Position numbers and translations under genes: made by a program. Below the pieces are notes generated by a model. It saw nothing but the letters and a program-made list of their open reading frames with translations, searched no databases and had not been told where the DNA came from. DNA of 64,000 bases. It comes from an uncultured Roseburia sp. (GTDB taxonomy: Bacteria; Bacillota; Clostridia; Lachnospirales; Lachnospiraceae). Numbering within the stretch: position 1 is the stretch's first letter; every line of letters starts with the position of its first letter. The DNA is taken from contig CANTEO010000001.1 in assembly GCA_947652855.1 (NCBI GenBank), positions 62,001 to 126,000 on the forward strand. Reading direction: 5' to 3'. Positions 28,501 through 34,703 of this stretch are shown here, in pieces.

Positions 28501-31110
28501 AAGAAGCTGACCGACGCAGAGAAAGCCTACGACAATGCGACAGGCGGTCACAATCAGGCAGCGGCGGACAGCGTGGTTGAAAAAATCAACGCGATCCCAG
28601 ACCCGGTTAAAAATGATGCGGACACAAAACAGAAGATCGACGATGCAAGGGAAGCCTACGACAAGCTGACGACGGCACAGAAGGACATGGTTCCTGAGAG
28701 CAGCAGGAAAAAGCTTGAAAATGCGGAAAAAGAGTACCAAAAATTGTCAGGGGCCGATCAGGATGCAGCCGACGAGGTGAAAGAGAAGATCGACGCGATC
28801 GGCGAGGTGACGCCGGAAAACGCCGTCAGCAAAAAAGACCTGATCGAAGACGCCAGAGACGCATACGACAAGCTGACCGACGGGCAGAAAGAGCTGATTG
28901 AGCCGGAAGAAAAGAAGAAGCTGACCGACGCGGAAAAGATTTACGACAACGCGACGGGCGGTCACAACCAGGCGGCGGCGGACGAAGTGAAGGATAAAAT
29001 CGACGCGATCCCAAGCCCGGTCAAAAATGACGAGGAGACCAAACAGAAAATAGAAGACGCGCGCGAATCGTACGACGACTTAACCGGGACGCAGAAAGAC
29101 ATGGTTCCGGAAGAAAGCGAGAAGAAGCTAGAAGACGCAGAAGACGCGTACAATAAGCTGGTGACAGACGAAGTCAAAGAGAAGATCGACGCGATCGGCG
29201 AGGTGACGCCGGAAAATGCCGTCAGCAAAAAAGACCTGATCGAAGACGCTAGGGACGCGTACGACAAGCTGACCGACGGGCAGAAAGAGCTGATTGAGCC
29301 GGAAGAGAAGGAAAAATTAACCGACGCAGAAAAAATCTACGACAATGCGACGGGCGGTCACAACCAGGCGGCGGCGGACGAAGTGAAGGATAAAATCGAC
29401 GCGATCCCAAGCCCGGTCAAAAATGACGAGGAGACCAAACAGAAAATAGAAGACGCGCGCGAATCGTACGACGACTTAACCGGGACGCAGAAAGACATGG
29501 TTCCGGAAGAAAGCGAGAAGAAGCTAGAAGACGCAGAAGACGCGTACAATAAGCTGGTGACAGACGAAGTCAAAGAGAAGATCGACGCGATCGGCGAGGT
29601 GACGCCGGAAAATGCCGTCAGCAAAAAAGACCTGATCGAAGACGCTAGGGACGCGTACGACAAGCTGACCGACGGGCAGAAAGAGCTGATTGAGCCGGAA
29701 GAGAAGGAAAAATTAACCGACGCAGAAAAAATCTACGACAATGCGACGGGCGGTCACAACCAGGCGGCGGCGGACGAAGTGAAGGATAAAATCGACGCGA
29801 TCCCAAGCCCGGTCAAAAATGACGAGGAGACCAAACAGAAAATAGAAGACGCGCGCGAATCGTACGACGACTTAACCGGGACGCAGAAAGACATGGTTCC
29901 GGAAGAAAGCGAGAAGAAGCTAGAAGACGCAGAAGACGCGTACAATAAGCTGGTGACAGACGAAGTCAAAGAGAAGATCGACGCGATCGGCGAGGTGACG
30001 CCGGAAAATGCCGTCAGCAAAAAAGACCTGATCGAAGACGCAAGAAAAGCTTATGACAAGCTGACCGACAGCCAGAAAGAGATGATTGACGCATCCGAGG
30101 TCAAGAAGCTGACCGACGCAGAGAGAATCTATAATGACGCCATGGATGCAGACAGCCAGGCGAAGCTGGACCAAGCCGCCGCGCAGAACGCCATCAGCAA
30201 AATAAACGCCATTGGCACAGTGGTGAAGACAGACGAGTGCGCGGCGAAGATCAAGGATGCGCGCGCCGCCTACAACGCCCTGACGGACGCACAGAGAAAA
30301 CTGGTTCCCGCGGCTGTCTTGAAAACATTGACGGATGCGGAGGGCGCCTATGCTGAACTGACAAAAGACACAGGCCTGCCCGCTGACAAGAAGGAGCAGA
30401 TTCAAAAAATTGCAGAGACATTGGGCGTAAGCGAGGAGACCGCGACAAAGATTCAGGCATTGGCGGAAGAGCTCGGCGTGGAGGCGGAGACATTGCTGCT
30501 TACCGACAGCAGCTTTGAGGGCCCTGACACAGAGAGAGACATGAAAGGCTCCACCTTCTCGCTCCTTCAGGTAAAGGCGACAAAGGTTACGAAGAAGCAA
30601 CTAACTTTGAAATGGAAGAAGGTGAAGGCCGCAGACGGCTACAAGGTCTATGGCACCCGCTGCGGAAAGGACAATAAGGCAAAGCTGATAAAGACCATTG
30701 AGAAAAATGGGAAAACCAGCTTTCAAGTGAAGAGGCTCTTGAAAGGGAAGGCATACCGATATGTCGTCCGCGCATACAAGATCATCGACGGCAAGGCAGT
30801 CACAATCGCCGCCTCAAAGACCACCCATATCTTCACGAATGGCGGCAAGTATGGGAACGCGAAGGCGGTAAAGGCCAAGAAGACAAATGTGAGCGTGAAG
30901 AAAGGAAAGACCTTTAAGATAAAGGCATCGGAGGTCAAGGCAAAGAAGCCGCTCAAAAAACACAGGCAGCTCTGCTATGAGTCCAGCAACGCTAAGGTGG
31001 CGGAAGTGACAAAGAAAGGCGTCATCAAGGGCAAGTCAAAAGGGACCTGCTTCATTTACGCGTATGCACAAAACGGCATTTATAAAAAAATCAAAGTAAC
31101 CGTAAAATAA
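22531..31110 (+). CDS. giant secreted beta-helix/GLUG/helical-repeat surface protein
   Basis: A 2859-aa secreted protein. Residues 1 to about 36 are a signal peptide (basic start, hydrophobic core, VKA-type end). A His/Cys-containing segment (HKHKVCADAEC) leads into a right-handed beta-helix with repeated GGxIxxN and GGG turns (about 180-420). Next come one isolated helical repeat and GLUG-type motifs (VGGIAGKN, VGGITGAN, VGGIAGEN; about 690-780). A second His/Cys segment and a second beta-helix follow (about 805-1225). Twenty-one helical repeats of 60-70 aa fill about 1225-2610. The C-terminus has a fibronectin-III-like domain and a lysine-rich Big_2-like domain. No LPxTG signal or S-layer homology domain is seen. 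The start follows AAGGAGGAG. An adhesin or cell-surface scaffold role is inferred. Confidence 0.9.
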   Translation: MIAKRKRKFWQRMTAVFLSAMLFAGTLGNGAAYVKAEELTGGLGAESGGRYNQAGKTAEDPTGEHKHKVCADAECTDESHNEIIWTEWTSADSLPTESGSYYLTQDVTLTDSWEQAVSAQINLCFHGHIVKIDSPNKSVMVAKKGTLALTDCSGAEHKFSVDRKTGLWTLDETGGTETLTGGCITGARGGEGEGEACPAVVNEAYSTLEMYRINIVGNKNGGKMLLSEYTYDDAGKGGSALYNAGAFFLNSGNIVGNYVDMSMIKESDAKKHAGGCVFIERESLSKFTMNGGKIYKNGGEHNTCGGVFVYGGKFTMNGGEISENSGVMGGGILANGGWGSSYEFTLNGGKITNNDAKKGGGIYYKYDKDFIINDVEITGNAAQEGGGVWLGYTNSSKFAINGGTITGNFEKIQDYKTDEVHEFSSNLYFEKTFSEERYQCKQIEIAKKLKEGSKFGITIGGISDNDLFFTKESVSKWTDDVLSYFESDDPIYEFAIYEGNKRLCLKKSQDELHKPIEAVRKQIGDIEKEGFDNYGSLCQSARQAYNALSDEQRGLMNYAVFKKLQDMEIEAWFEKENGGTEEKPFTIEGYADLQHLCEYMVSAKCGLRDKYFKLTEDIDIGSSDNHVDVIGWPPSESEDHEIIPFLGIFDGEEYAVTGLGSYQRVSNGSVRDCVGLFAHNKGTIQNLTVVGEFSDSMSENPTASEREYVGGIAGKNEGKIINCDSIVKINGKDYVGGITGANLEKGMIENCKSAENVVGTGSNVGGIAGENKGIIRGCFYEKNERINKDIFGVGGVSGDPEGTAAVNNIHAHAPCGERECPNEEGNIHYHHHDHIPRIWEPWSKSDSLPTDGGRYYLTADVELSEKYVSTSAMSKGLCLNGHIIKPKDKTVNPSRNPADMSSDFALIENGAGDLTLTDCSKEKHKFSVGENGLWTLDEENGTKELTGGCITGVFAAEGCDAKVCAVSHYRGKLRLYNVNIVGNSSNSSGAGLRNSNFRNVNNAYMYSGNIVGNCAPDGAGVTIKANRFYMHGGTIADNHATNYGGGIFCDDRDSYEPLILIYGGTISGNSAKRGGGVYFVDGIKLFYMDAGEMKDNTASECGGGIYGVGEPEFGASADSFAGPITIYDNYVENEGGKLPNNFYLTNNSRINAIKGMKEGSKIGISTEALPTEETPRVLVANVSPQNFSLDSFCSDRTGYTMKLEGANSSNGFVYLIVKTKPESEKFIEMINNLGDVTVENVLDKAQSLKEVREAYEKLDQEQASNVPEEALGKWDGAEKTLVEAVKQKINDIGEVDEANVLSRKTAIEEAREAYDKLYPPLVEQFPKDLEKKLTDAEALLAQVSGGGVSDAVAQAIAKINEIPSAVTYDKACKDAIDEARKAYDALSEGQKGQIPEGALQKLTDAEAEYDRLAADSVKQKIDAIGEINADTILGKKQLIEEARKAYEALTEGQKKRIPEEDLKKLTDAEKLYAQVSGGGASDAVAQAIAKINAIPSVVTYDKACKKAIDEARKAYDALSEGQKGQIPEGVLQKLTDAEAEYDRLAAEAVKEKIDAIGDVTVENAEEKGQEIEDARAAYDSLTDKQKEQIAPETLKKLTDAEKAYDQATGGKNQAAVDRVVEKIDAIPMPVQHDWKCAQKIEEAREAYDSLTGSQKNMVPEEKKQKLTDAEKEYDRLAAEKAKEKIDAIGTVTPENAEEKKQAIEDAREAYDSLTDGQKGLITEEEKKKLTDAEKTYDGTKGNKDQAAADKVKDKIDAIPVPVQDNEETGQKIEDAEDAYEGLTGTQKDMVSEEDKKKLEDAKDAYDSLQADKVRDKIDAIGEVTPENVLDKKDLIEDARDAYDKLTDGQKELIAPEEKKKLTDAEKAYDQTQNGKDREAADKVVEKIDAIPDPVQKNEGCRTKIEEAKDAYDSLTGTQKDMVPESSRKKLENALNAYDRLAAAEAMEKIDAIGEVTPENAVSKKDRIEDAREAYDSLTDRQKEYVTPEEKKKLTDAEKAYDNATGGHNQAAADSVVEKINAIPDPVKNDADTKQKIDDAREAYDKLTTAQKDMVPESSRKKLENAEKEYQKLSGADQDAADEVKEKIDAIGEVTPENAVSKKDLIEDARDAYDKLTDGQKELIEPEEKKKLTDAEKIYDNATGGHNQAAADEVKDKIDAIPSPVKNDEETKQKIEDARESYDDLTGTQKDMVPEESEKKLEDAEDAYNKLVTDEVKEKIDAIGEVTPENAVSKKDLIEDARDAYDKLTDGQKELIEPEEKEKLTDAEKIYDNATGGHNQAAADEVKDKIDAIPSPVKNDEETKQKIEDARESYDDLTGTQKDMVPEESEKKLEDAEDAYNKLVTDEVKEKIDAIGEVTPENAVSKKDLIEDARDAYDKLTDGQKELIEPEEKEKLTDAEKIYDNATGGHNQAAADEVKDKIDAIPSPVKNDEETKQKIEDARESYDDLTGTQKDMVPEESEKKLEDAEDAYNKLVTDEVKEKIDAIGEVTPENAVSKKDLIEDARKAYDKLTDSQKEMIDASEVKKLTDAERIYNDAMDADSQAKLDQAAAQNAISKINAIGTVVKTDECAAKIKDARAAYNALTDAQRKLVPAAVLKTLTDAEGAYAELTKDTGLPADKKEQIQKIAETLGVSEETATKIQALAEELGVEAETLLLTDSSFEGPDTERDMKGSTFSLLQVKATKVTKKQLTLKWKKVKAADGYKVYGTRCGKDNKAKLIKTIEKNGKTSFQVKRLLKGKAYRYVVRAYKIIDGKAVTIAASKTTHIFTNGGKYGNAKAVKAKKTNVSVKKGKTFKIKASEVKAKKPLKKHRQLCYESSNAKVAEVTKKGVIKGKSKGTCFIYAYAQNGIYKKIKVTVK
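26200..30370 (+). repeat. 21 alternating helical repeats (A/B type)
   Basis: Units of about 60-70 aa alternate between type A (KIDAIGEVTPEN...) and type B (KIDAIPxPV...). Both share an AYDxLTxxQK core and end in KKLTDAEKxYD. The A-B pair of about 132 aa is the higher-order period. They resemble the helical AYDALTxxQK repeats found in clostridial surface proteins. One isolated copy also lies near 24060-24240. Confidence 0.85.
28950..30040 (+). repeat. 396-bp near-identical DNA tandem repeat, about 2.7 copies
   Basis: Units starting at 28981, 29377 and 29773 read as identical base for base; the third copy diverges near 30040. The 396-bp length equals 132 codons, one A-B helical pair, so copy-number change keeps the frame. 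The near-identity points to recent duplication or ongoing homogenisation. Confidence 0.93.
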
Positions 31111-31117
31111 AAGAAAA

Positions 31118-31164
31118 GGGGCTGTTGCAAAAGTGGATGAATAATCTACCAGAGCAACAGCTCC
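31118..31164 (+). terminator. hairpin after giant surface protein 2
   Basis: GGGGCTGTTGC (31118-31128) pairs with GCAACAGCTCC (31154-31164), with one G-U, and an inner stem (GTGGAT/ATCTAC) extends it. GTTTCT follows, only a weak U-tract. Confidence 0.6.
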
Positions 31165-31187
31165 GTTTCTATGCCGAAAAACAGAAA

Positions 31188-31237
31188 AGAGGATGTCGCA
31201 AAATCATCAAAATTAGATGATTTTGCGACATCCTCTT
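31188..31237. terminator. bidirectional terminator between convergent genes
   Basis: A perfect 21-bp stem (31188-31208 and 31216-31236) with a 7-base loop. It is flanked by an A-rich side (upstream) and TTAAT (downstream), so it can end both the surface-protein transcript and carB coming from the other strand. It shares its outer motif with the adjacent hairpin at 31118-31164. Confidence 0.85.
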
Positions 31238-31259
31238 AATAGTTTCTGAAAATCAGATC

Positions 31260-34200
31260 TTAGCCTTTGATGCTTTGGTGGTATTCCTGCAGCGATTTCA
31301 CTGGCTGCCCCTCTCCTTTTTTCATAGAGTGGATGCCCGCCGCCGTCGCTTTGGCCGCCGCCATCGTCGTCATATACGGAATCCTGTTTTTGATCGCCGC
31401 TTTTCGGATATAGCTGTCGTCCGTGGCGCCTTTCTTGTCATTTGGCGTATTGATGATTAGGTCAATCTGCCTGTTTGCAATGGCGTCTAAAATGTTCGGG
31501 CGCCCTTCATTGATCTTGGAAATCTTCTCTGCCTCCATTCCGGCTTCCCGTATTTTGTCACAGGTGCTTCCGGTAGCCATAATCTGAAAGCCATTTTCAT
31601 AGAGAGCGCGCGCCGTCTCCACAAGCTCCGGCTTGTCTTTGTCGTTGACGGAAAACAGCACAGTCCCTTCCATGGGAAGCTTTGTCTGCGTCGCTTCCTG
31701 CGCCTTATAGAAGGCTTTTCCATAGCTGCTGGAAAGGCCAAGCACTTCGCCCGTTGAGCGCATCTCCGGCCCAAGCAGCGGATCCACCTCCTGAAACATA
31801 TTGAACGGGAACACGGCTTCTTTTACGCCATAATAGGGAATTTCCCGGTCATAAAGCGATGGGACGGGAGAGGGATTTCCCGTAAATTTGGCCGTCATGA
31901 TTTCTGTCGCCAGCTTCACCATGTTGATGCCGCAGACTTTGGAAACGAGCGGAACGGTGCGGGAGGCCCTTGGGTTTGCCTCCAATACATAAATCGTGCC
32001 GTCCTCAATCGCGTACTGCATATTCATCAGTCCCACGACGTTCATCTCCTGCGCGATTTTTCTGGTGTATTCTTTGATCGTCTCAATATGCTCTTTGGAA
32101 AGGTGTTTTGACGGCAGGATGCAGGCGGAGTCTCCCGAATGCACGCCGGCCAGCTCAATATGCTCCATTACCGCAGGCACGAAGACGTGCGTCCCGTCGC
32201 TGATGGCGTCCGCCTCGCATTCCGTCGCATGCTGCAGGAAACGGTCAATTAAGATGGGCCGGTCTGGCGTCACGCCGACGGCCGCCCGCATATAAAAGGC
32301 CAGCGCCTCGTCGTCATGCACCACTTCCATGCCGCGACCTCCAAGCACATAGGAGGGGCGCACCATGACCGGATAGCCGATTTCATTCGCAATGGAAAGC
32401 GCCTCGTCCACATTGACGGCCATCCCTGCCTGAGGCATCGGAATCTCAAGCCTGTCCATCATGGCGCGGAATAAGTCGCGGTCTTCCGCCATGTCGATCG
32501 TCTCCGGCGTCGTCCCTAAGATGTTCACGCCGTTTTTCTTCAGATCGGCGGCCAGGTTTAACGGCGTCTGCCCGCCAAACTGCGCGATGACGCCGACAGG
32601 CTGCTCTTTTTCATGGATGCTTAGCACGTCCTCAAGCGTTAAAGGCTCAAAATACAATTTATCGGAGGTGTCATAATCGGTGGAGACCGTCTCTGGATTG
32701 CAGTTGACGATAATTGTCTCAAATCCAAGCTTTTTTAGGGCGAGCGCGGCATGGACGCAGCAATAGTCAAATTCGATGCCTTGCCCGATGCGGTTTGGGC
32801 CTCCGCCTAAAATCATGATTTTGGGCTTGTCCGTGCGGATTGTGGCCGTATCTTTGATATGGTAGCTGGAATAATAATAGGCAGAGTCTTTTGTGGCGCT
32901 CACATGAACGCCTTCCCATGCCTCCTTAATCCCGGCGTCAAGCCTCGCCTTGCGGATTTCGCTTTCCGTAAGCCCTAAGATCTGGCTTAAGTATTTGTCG
33001 GAAAAGCCAGAAAGCTTTGCGTGGCGCAGCGCCTCGTTTCCAGGCATCGTCCCTTTCCCTTTTAGAAGCTGCTCTTCTTCCTCCACCAGCTCTTTCATCT
33101 GCTCAATAAAATAGCTTTTAATTTTTGTCAGCTCATGCAGCTCTTCGACAGTGGCGCCCTTGCGCAAAGCCTCATACATGAGAAACTGCCGTTCGCTGGT
33201 TGGGGTCGCGAGCATCTTTAAAAGGTCATGCTTGCTTTTCTTTGCAAAATCTTTCGCCCATCCAAGCCCGTGCCTTCCATTCTCTAGGCTGCGGATGGCT
33301 TTCTGAAACGCCTCCTTGTAGGTCTTTCCGATGCTCATGACTTCCCCGACGGCGCGCATCTGGGTGCCAAGCTTATCCTGGGCGCCTTTGAATTTTTCAA
33401 ATGCCCACCGGGCGAATTTGATGACAATGTAGTCGCCGTCCGGCACGTAACGGTCTAACGTCCCACATTTGCCGCAGGGGATTTCGTCTAAGGTCAGGCC
33501 GCACGCCAGCATTGCGGACACAAGCGCAATCGGAAAGCCTGTGGCTTTTGAGGCTAAGGCCGAAGAGCGGGACGTCCTGGGGTTGATCTCAATGACGATA
33601 ATCCTTCCGCTCTCTGGATCGTGGGCGAACTGCACATTCGTGCCGCCGATGACCTCGATCGCCTCTACGATTTTATAGGCTTGCCTTTGCAGCTCGTCCT
33701 GCACGTCCTGCGCAATCGTCAGCATTGGCGCGGAACAGAACGAGTCTCCCGTATGCACGCCGAGCGGGTCAATGTTTTCAATGAAGCATACCGTAATCAT
33801 ATTGTTCTTTGCGTCACGCACGACCTCTAATTCCAGCTCTTCCCAACCCAAAATCGACTCTTCCACCAGCACCTGCCCTACCAGGCTGGCGGAAAGGCCC
33901 CTGGCGCATACCGTCTTAAGCTCCTCTACGTTATATACCAGGCCGCCGCCTGCGCCGCCCATCGTATAGGCCGGGCGCAGCACTACGGGATAGCCAAGCT
34001 TTTCTGCGATGGAGAGCGCCTCCTCTACGGAATAGGCGACCTCGCTCCGCGCCATTTCGATGCCAAGGCTGTTCATTGTCTGCTTAAACGCAATGCGGTC
34101 CTCGCCCCGCTCAATCGCGTCTACCTGAACGCCGATGACCTTTACATGATATTGCTCCAGCACGCCCGCTTTCGCCAGCTCGGAGCATAAATTCAGCCCC

Positions 34201-34478
34201 GACTGGCCGCCTAAATTAGGCAGCAGCGCATCCGGACGCTCTTTTTCAATAATCTGCGTCAGGCGCTCCACATTCAATGGCTCGATATACGTCACGTCCG
34301 CCGTTTCCGGATCTGTCATGATCGTCGCGGGGTTGGAATTTACCAATACAATTTTATACCCCAGGCTTTTGAGCGCCTTGCACGCCTGCGTCCCGGAATA
34401 GTCAAATTCACACGCTTGTCCGATGATGATTGGGCCGGAGCCTATAATCAGTATCTTATGAATATCGTTTCTTTTCAT
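31260..34478 (-). CDS. carB: carbamoyl-phosphate synthase large subunit
   Basis: CarB (1072 aa) makes carbamoyl phosphate from bicarbonate, two ATP and ammonia supplied by CarA, for pyrimidine and arginine synthesis. Both homologous ATP-grasp halves are present: the first opens with ILIIGSGPIIIGQACEFDYS and the second with IMILGGGPNRIGQGIEFDYC. The C-terminal MGS-like allosteric domain includes IMATGST and LIINTPNDKKG. Length is normal. The start follows GAGGAAAG. carA, commonly directly upstream of carB, is absent, and carB has its own strong promoter, so the subunits are encoded apart or carA lies elsewhere. Confidence 0.97.
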   Translation of the reverse strand: MKRNDIHKILIIGSGPIIIGQACEFDYSGTQACKALKSLGYKIVLVNSNPATIMTDPETADVTYIEPLNVERLTQIIEKERPDALLPNLGGQSGLNLCSELAKAGVLEQYHVKVIGVQVDAIERGEDRIAFKQTMNSLGIEMARSEVAYSVEEALSIAEKLGYPVVLRPAYTMGGAGGGLVYNVEELKTVCARGLSASLVGQVLVEESILGWEELELEVVRDAKNNMITVCFIENIDPLGVHTGDSFCSAPMLTIAQDVQDELQRQAYKIVEAIEVIGGTNVQFAHDPESGRIIVIEINPRTSRSSALASKATGFPIALVSAMLACGLTLDEIPCGKCGTLDRYVPDGDYIVIKFARWAFEKFKGAQDKLGTQMRAVGEVMSIGKTYKEAFQKAIRSLENGRHGLGWAKDFAKKSKHDLLKMLATPTSERQFLMYEALRKGATVEELHELTKIKSYFIEQMKELVEEEEQLLKGKGTMPGNEALRHAKLSGFSDKYLSQILGLTESEIRKARLDAGIKEAWEGVHVSATKDSAYYYSSYHIKDTATIRTDKPKIMILGGGPNRIGQGIEFDYCCVHAALALKKLGFETIIVNCNPETVSTDYDTSDKLYFEPLTLEDVLSIHEKEQPVGVIAQFGGQTPLNLAADLKKNGVNILGTTPETIDMAEDRDLFRAMMDRLEIPMPQAGMAVNVDEALSIANEIGYPVMVRPSYVLGGRGMEVVHDDEALAFYMRAAVGVTPDRPILIDRFLQHATECEADAISDGTHVFVPAVMEHIELAGVHSGDSACILPSKHLSKEHIETIKEYTRKIAQEMNVVGLMNMQYAIEDGTIYVLEANPRASRTVPLVSKVCGINMVKLATEIMTAKFTGNPSPVPSLYDREIPYYGVKEAVFPFNMFQEVDPLLGPEMRSTGEVLGLSSSYGKAFYKAQEATQTKLPMEGTVLFSVNDKDKPELVETARALYENGFQIMATGSTCDKIREAGMEAEKISKINEGRPNILDAIANRQIDLIINTPNDKKGATDDSYIRKAAIKNRIPYMTTMAAAKATAAGIHSMKKGEGQPVKSLQEYHQSIKG

Positions 34479-34529
34479 TCTGCTTTCCTCACATTCCCTG
34501 TTTGATAAGTAATTGAATCGGCTGCTACT

Positions 34530-34558
34530 ATTATAAACAAATTCGTCCAGTCTGTAAA
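34530..34558 (-). promoter_or_regulatory. sigma-A promoter of carB
   Basis: On the minus strand TTTACA (34558-34553) and TATAAT (34535-34530) are separated by 17 bases, close to the consensus. The carB start lies about 52 bases downstream. No PyrR-type attenuator was recognised in the short leader. Confidence 0.85.
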
Positions 34559-34640
34559 CCCGGCTGGAATTTACATTTTAATTTTCGGCATAGACATAAC
34601 AGAAATGCTATATTCTTAAGAAGAAAATGCCGCAGAAATA

Positions 34641-34669
34641 TTGTCGAACGGGCCGATTCGCTATATAAT
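34641..34669 (+). promoter_or_regulatory. sigma-A promoter of the hybrid histidine kinase
   Basis: TTGTCG (34641-34646), a 17-base spacer and TATAAT (34664-34669). The -35 is also an in-frame TTG of the downstream ORF, but transcription would begin after it, so it cannot be the start codon. Confidence 0.8.
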
Positions 34670-34703
34670 AGAACTGGAAAAGCAGGAAAGAGAGGCAGCT
34701 TAC

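Noticed and set aside
27121..28740. A 539-aa open frame on the minus strand, and similar frames at 28962-30020
   Set aside because: These lie opposite the helical repeats of the giant surface protein. Their regular spacing of 396 bp mirrors the DNA repeat. They have no ribosome-binding sites and low-complexity composition, so they are shadows of the real gene.
28950..30040. Possible CRISPR-like array
   Set aside because: The repeat is a 396-bp in-frame coding unit without short direct repeats and unique spacers, and no cas genes are present.
31118..31237. Insertion-sequence remnant
   Set aside because: Only hairpins are seen; there is no transposase fragment, target duplication or paired terminal repeats, so they are annotated as terminators with the related-hairpin observation kept as a finding.
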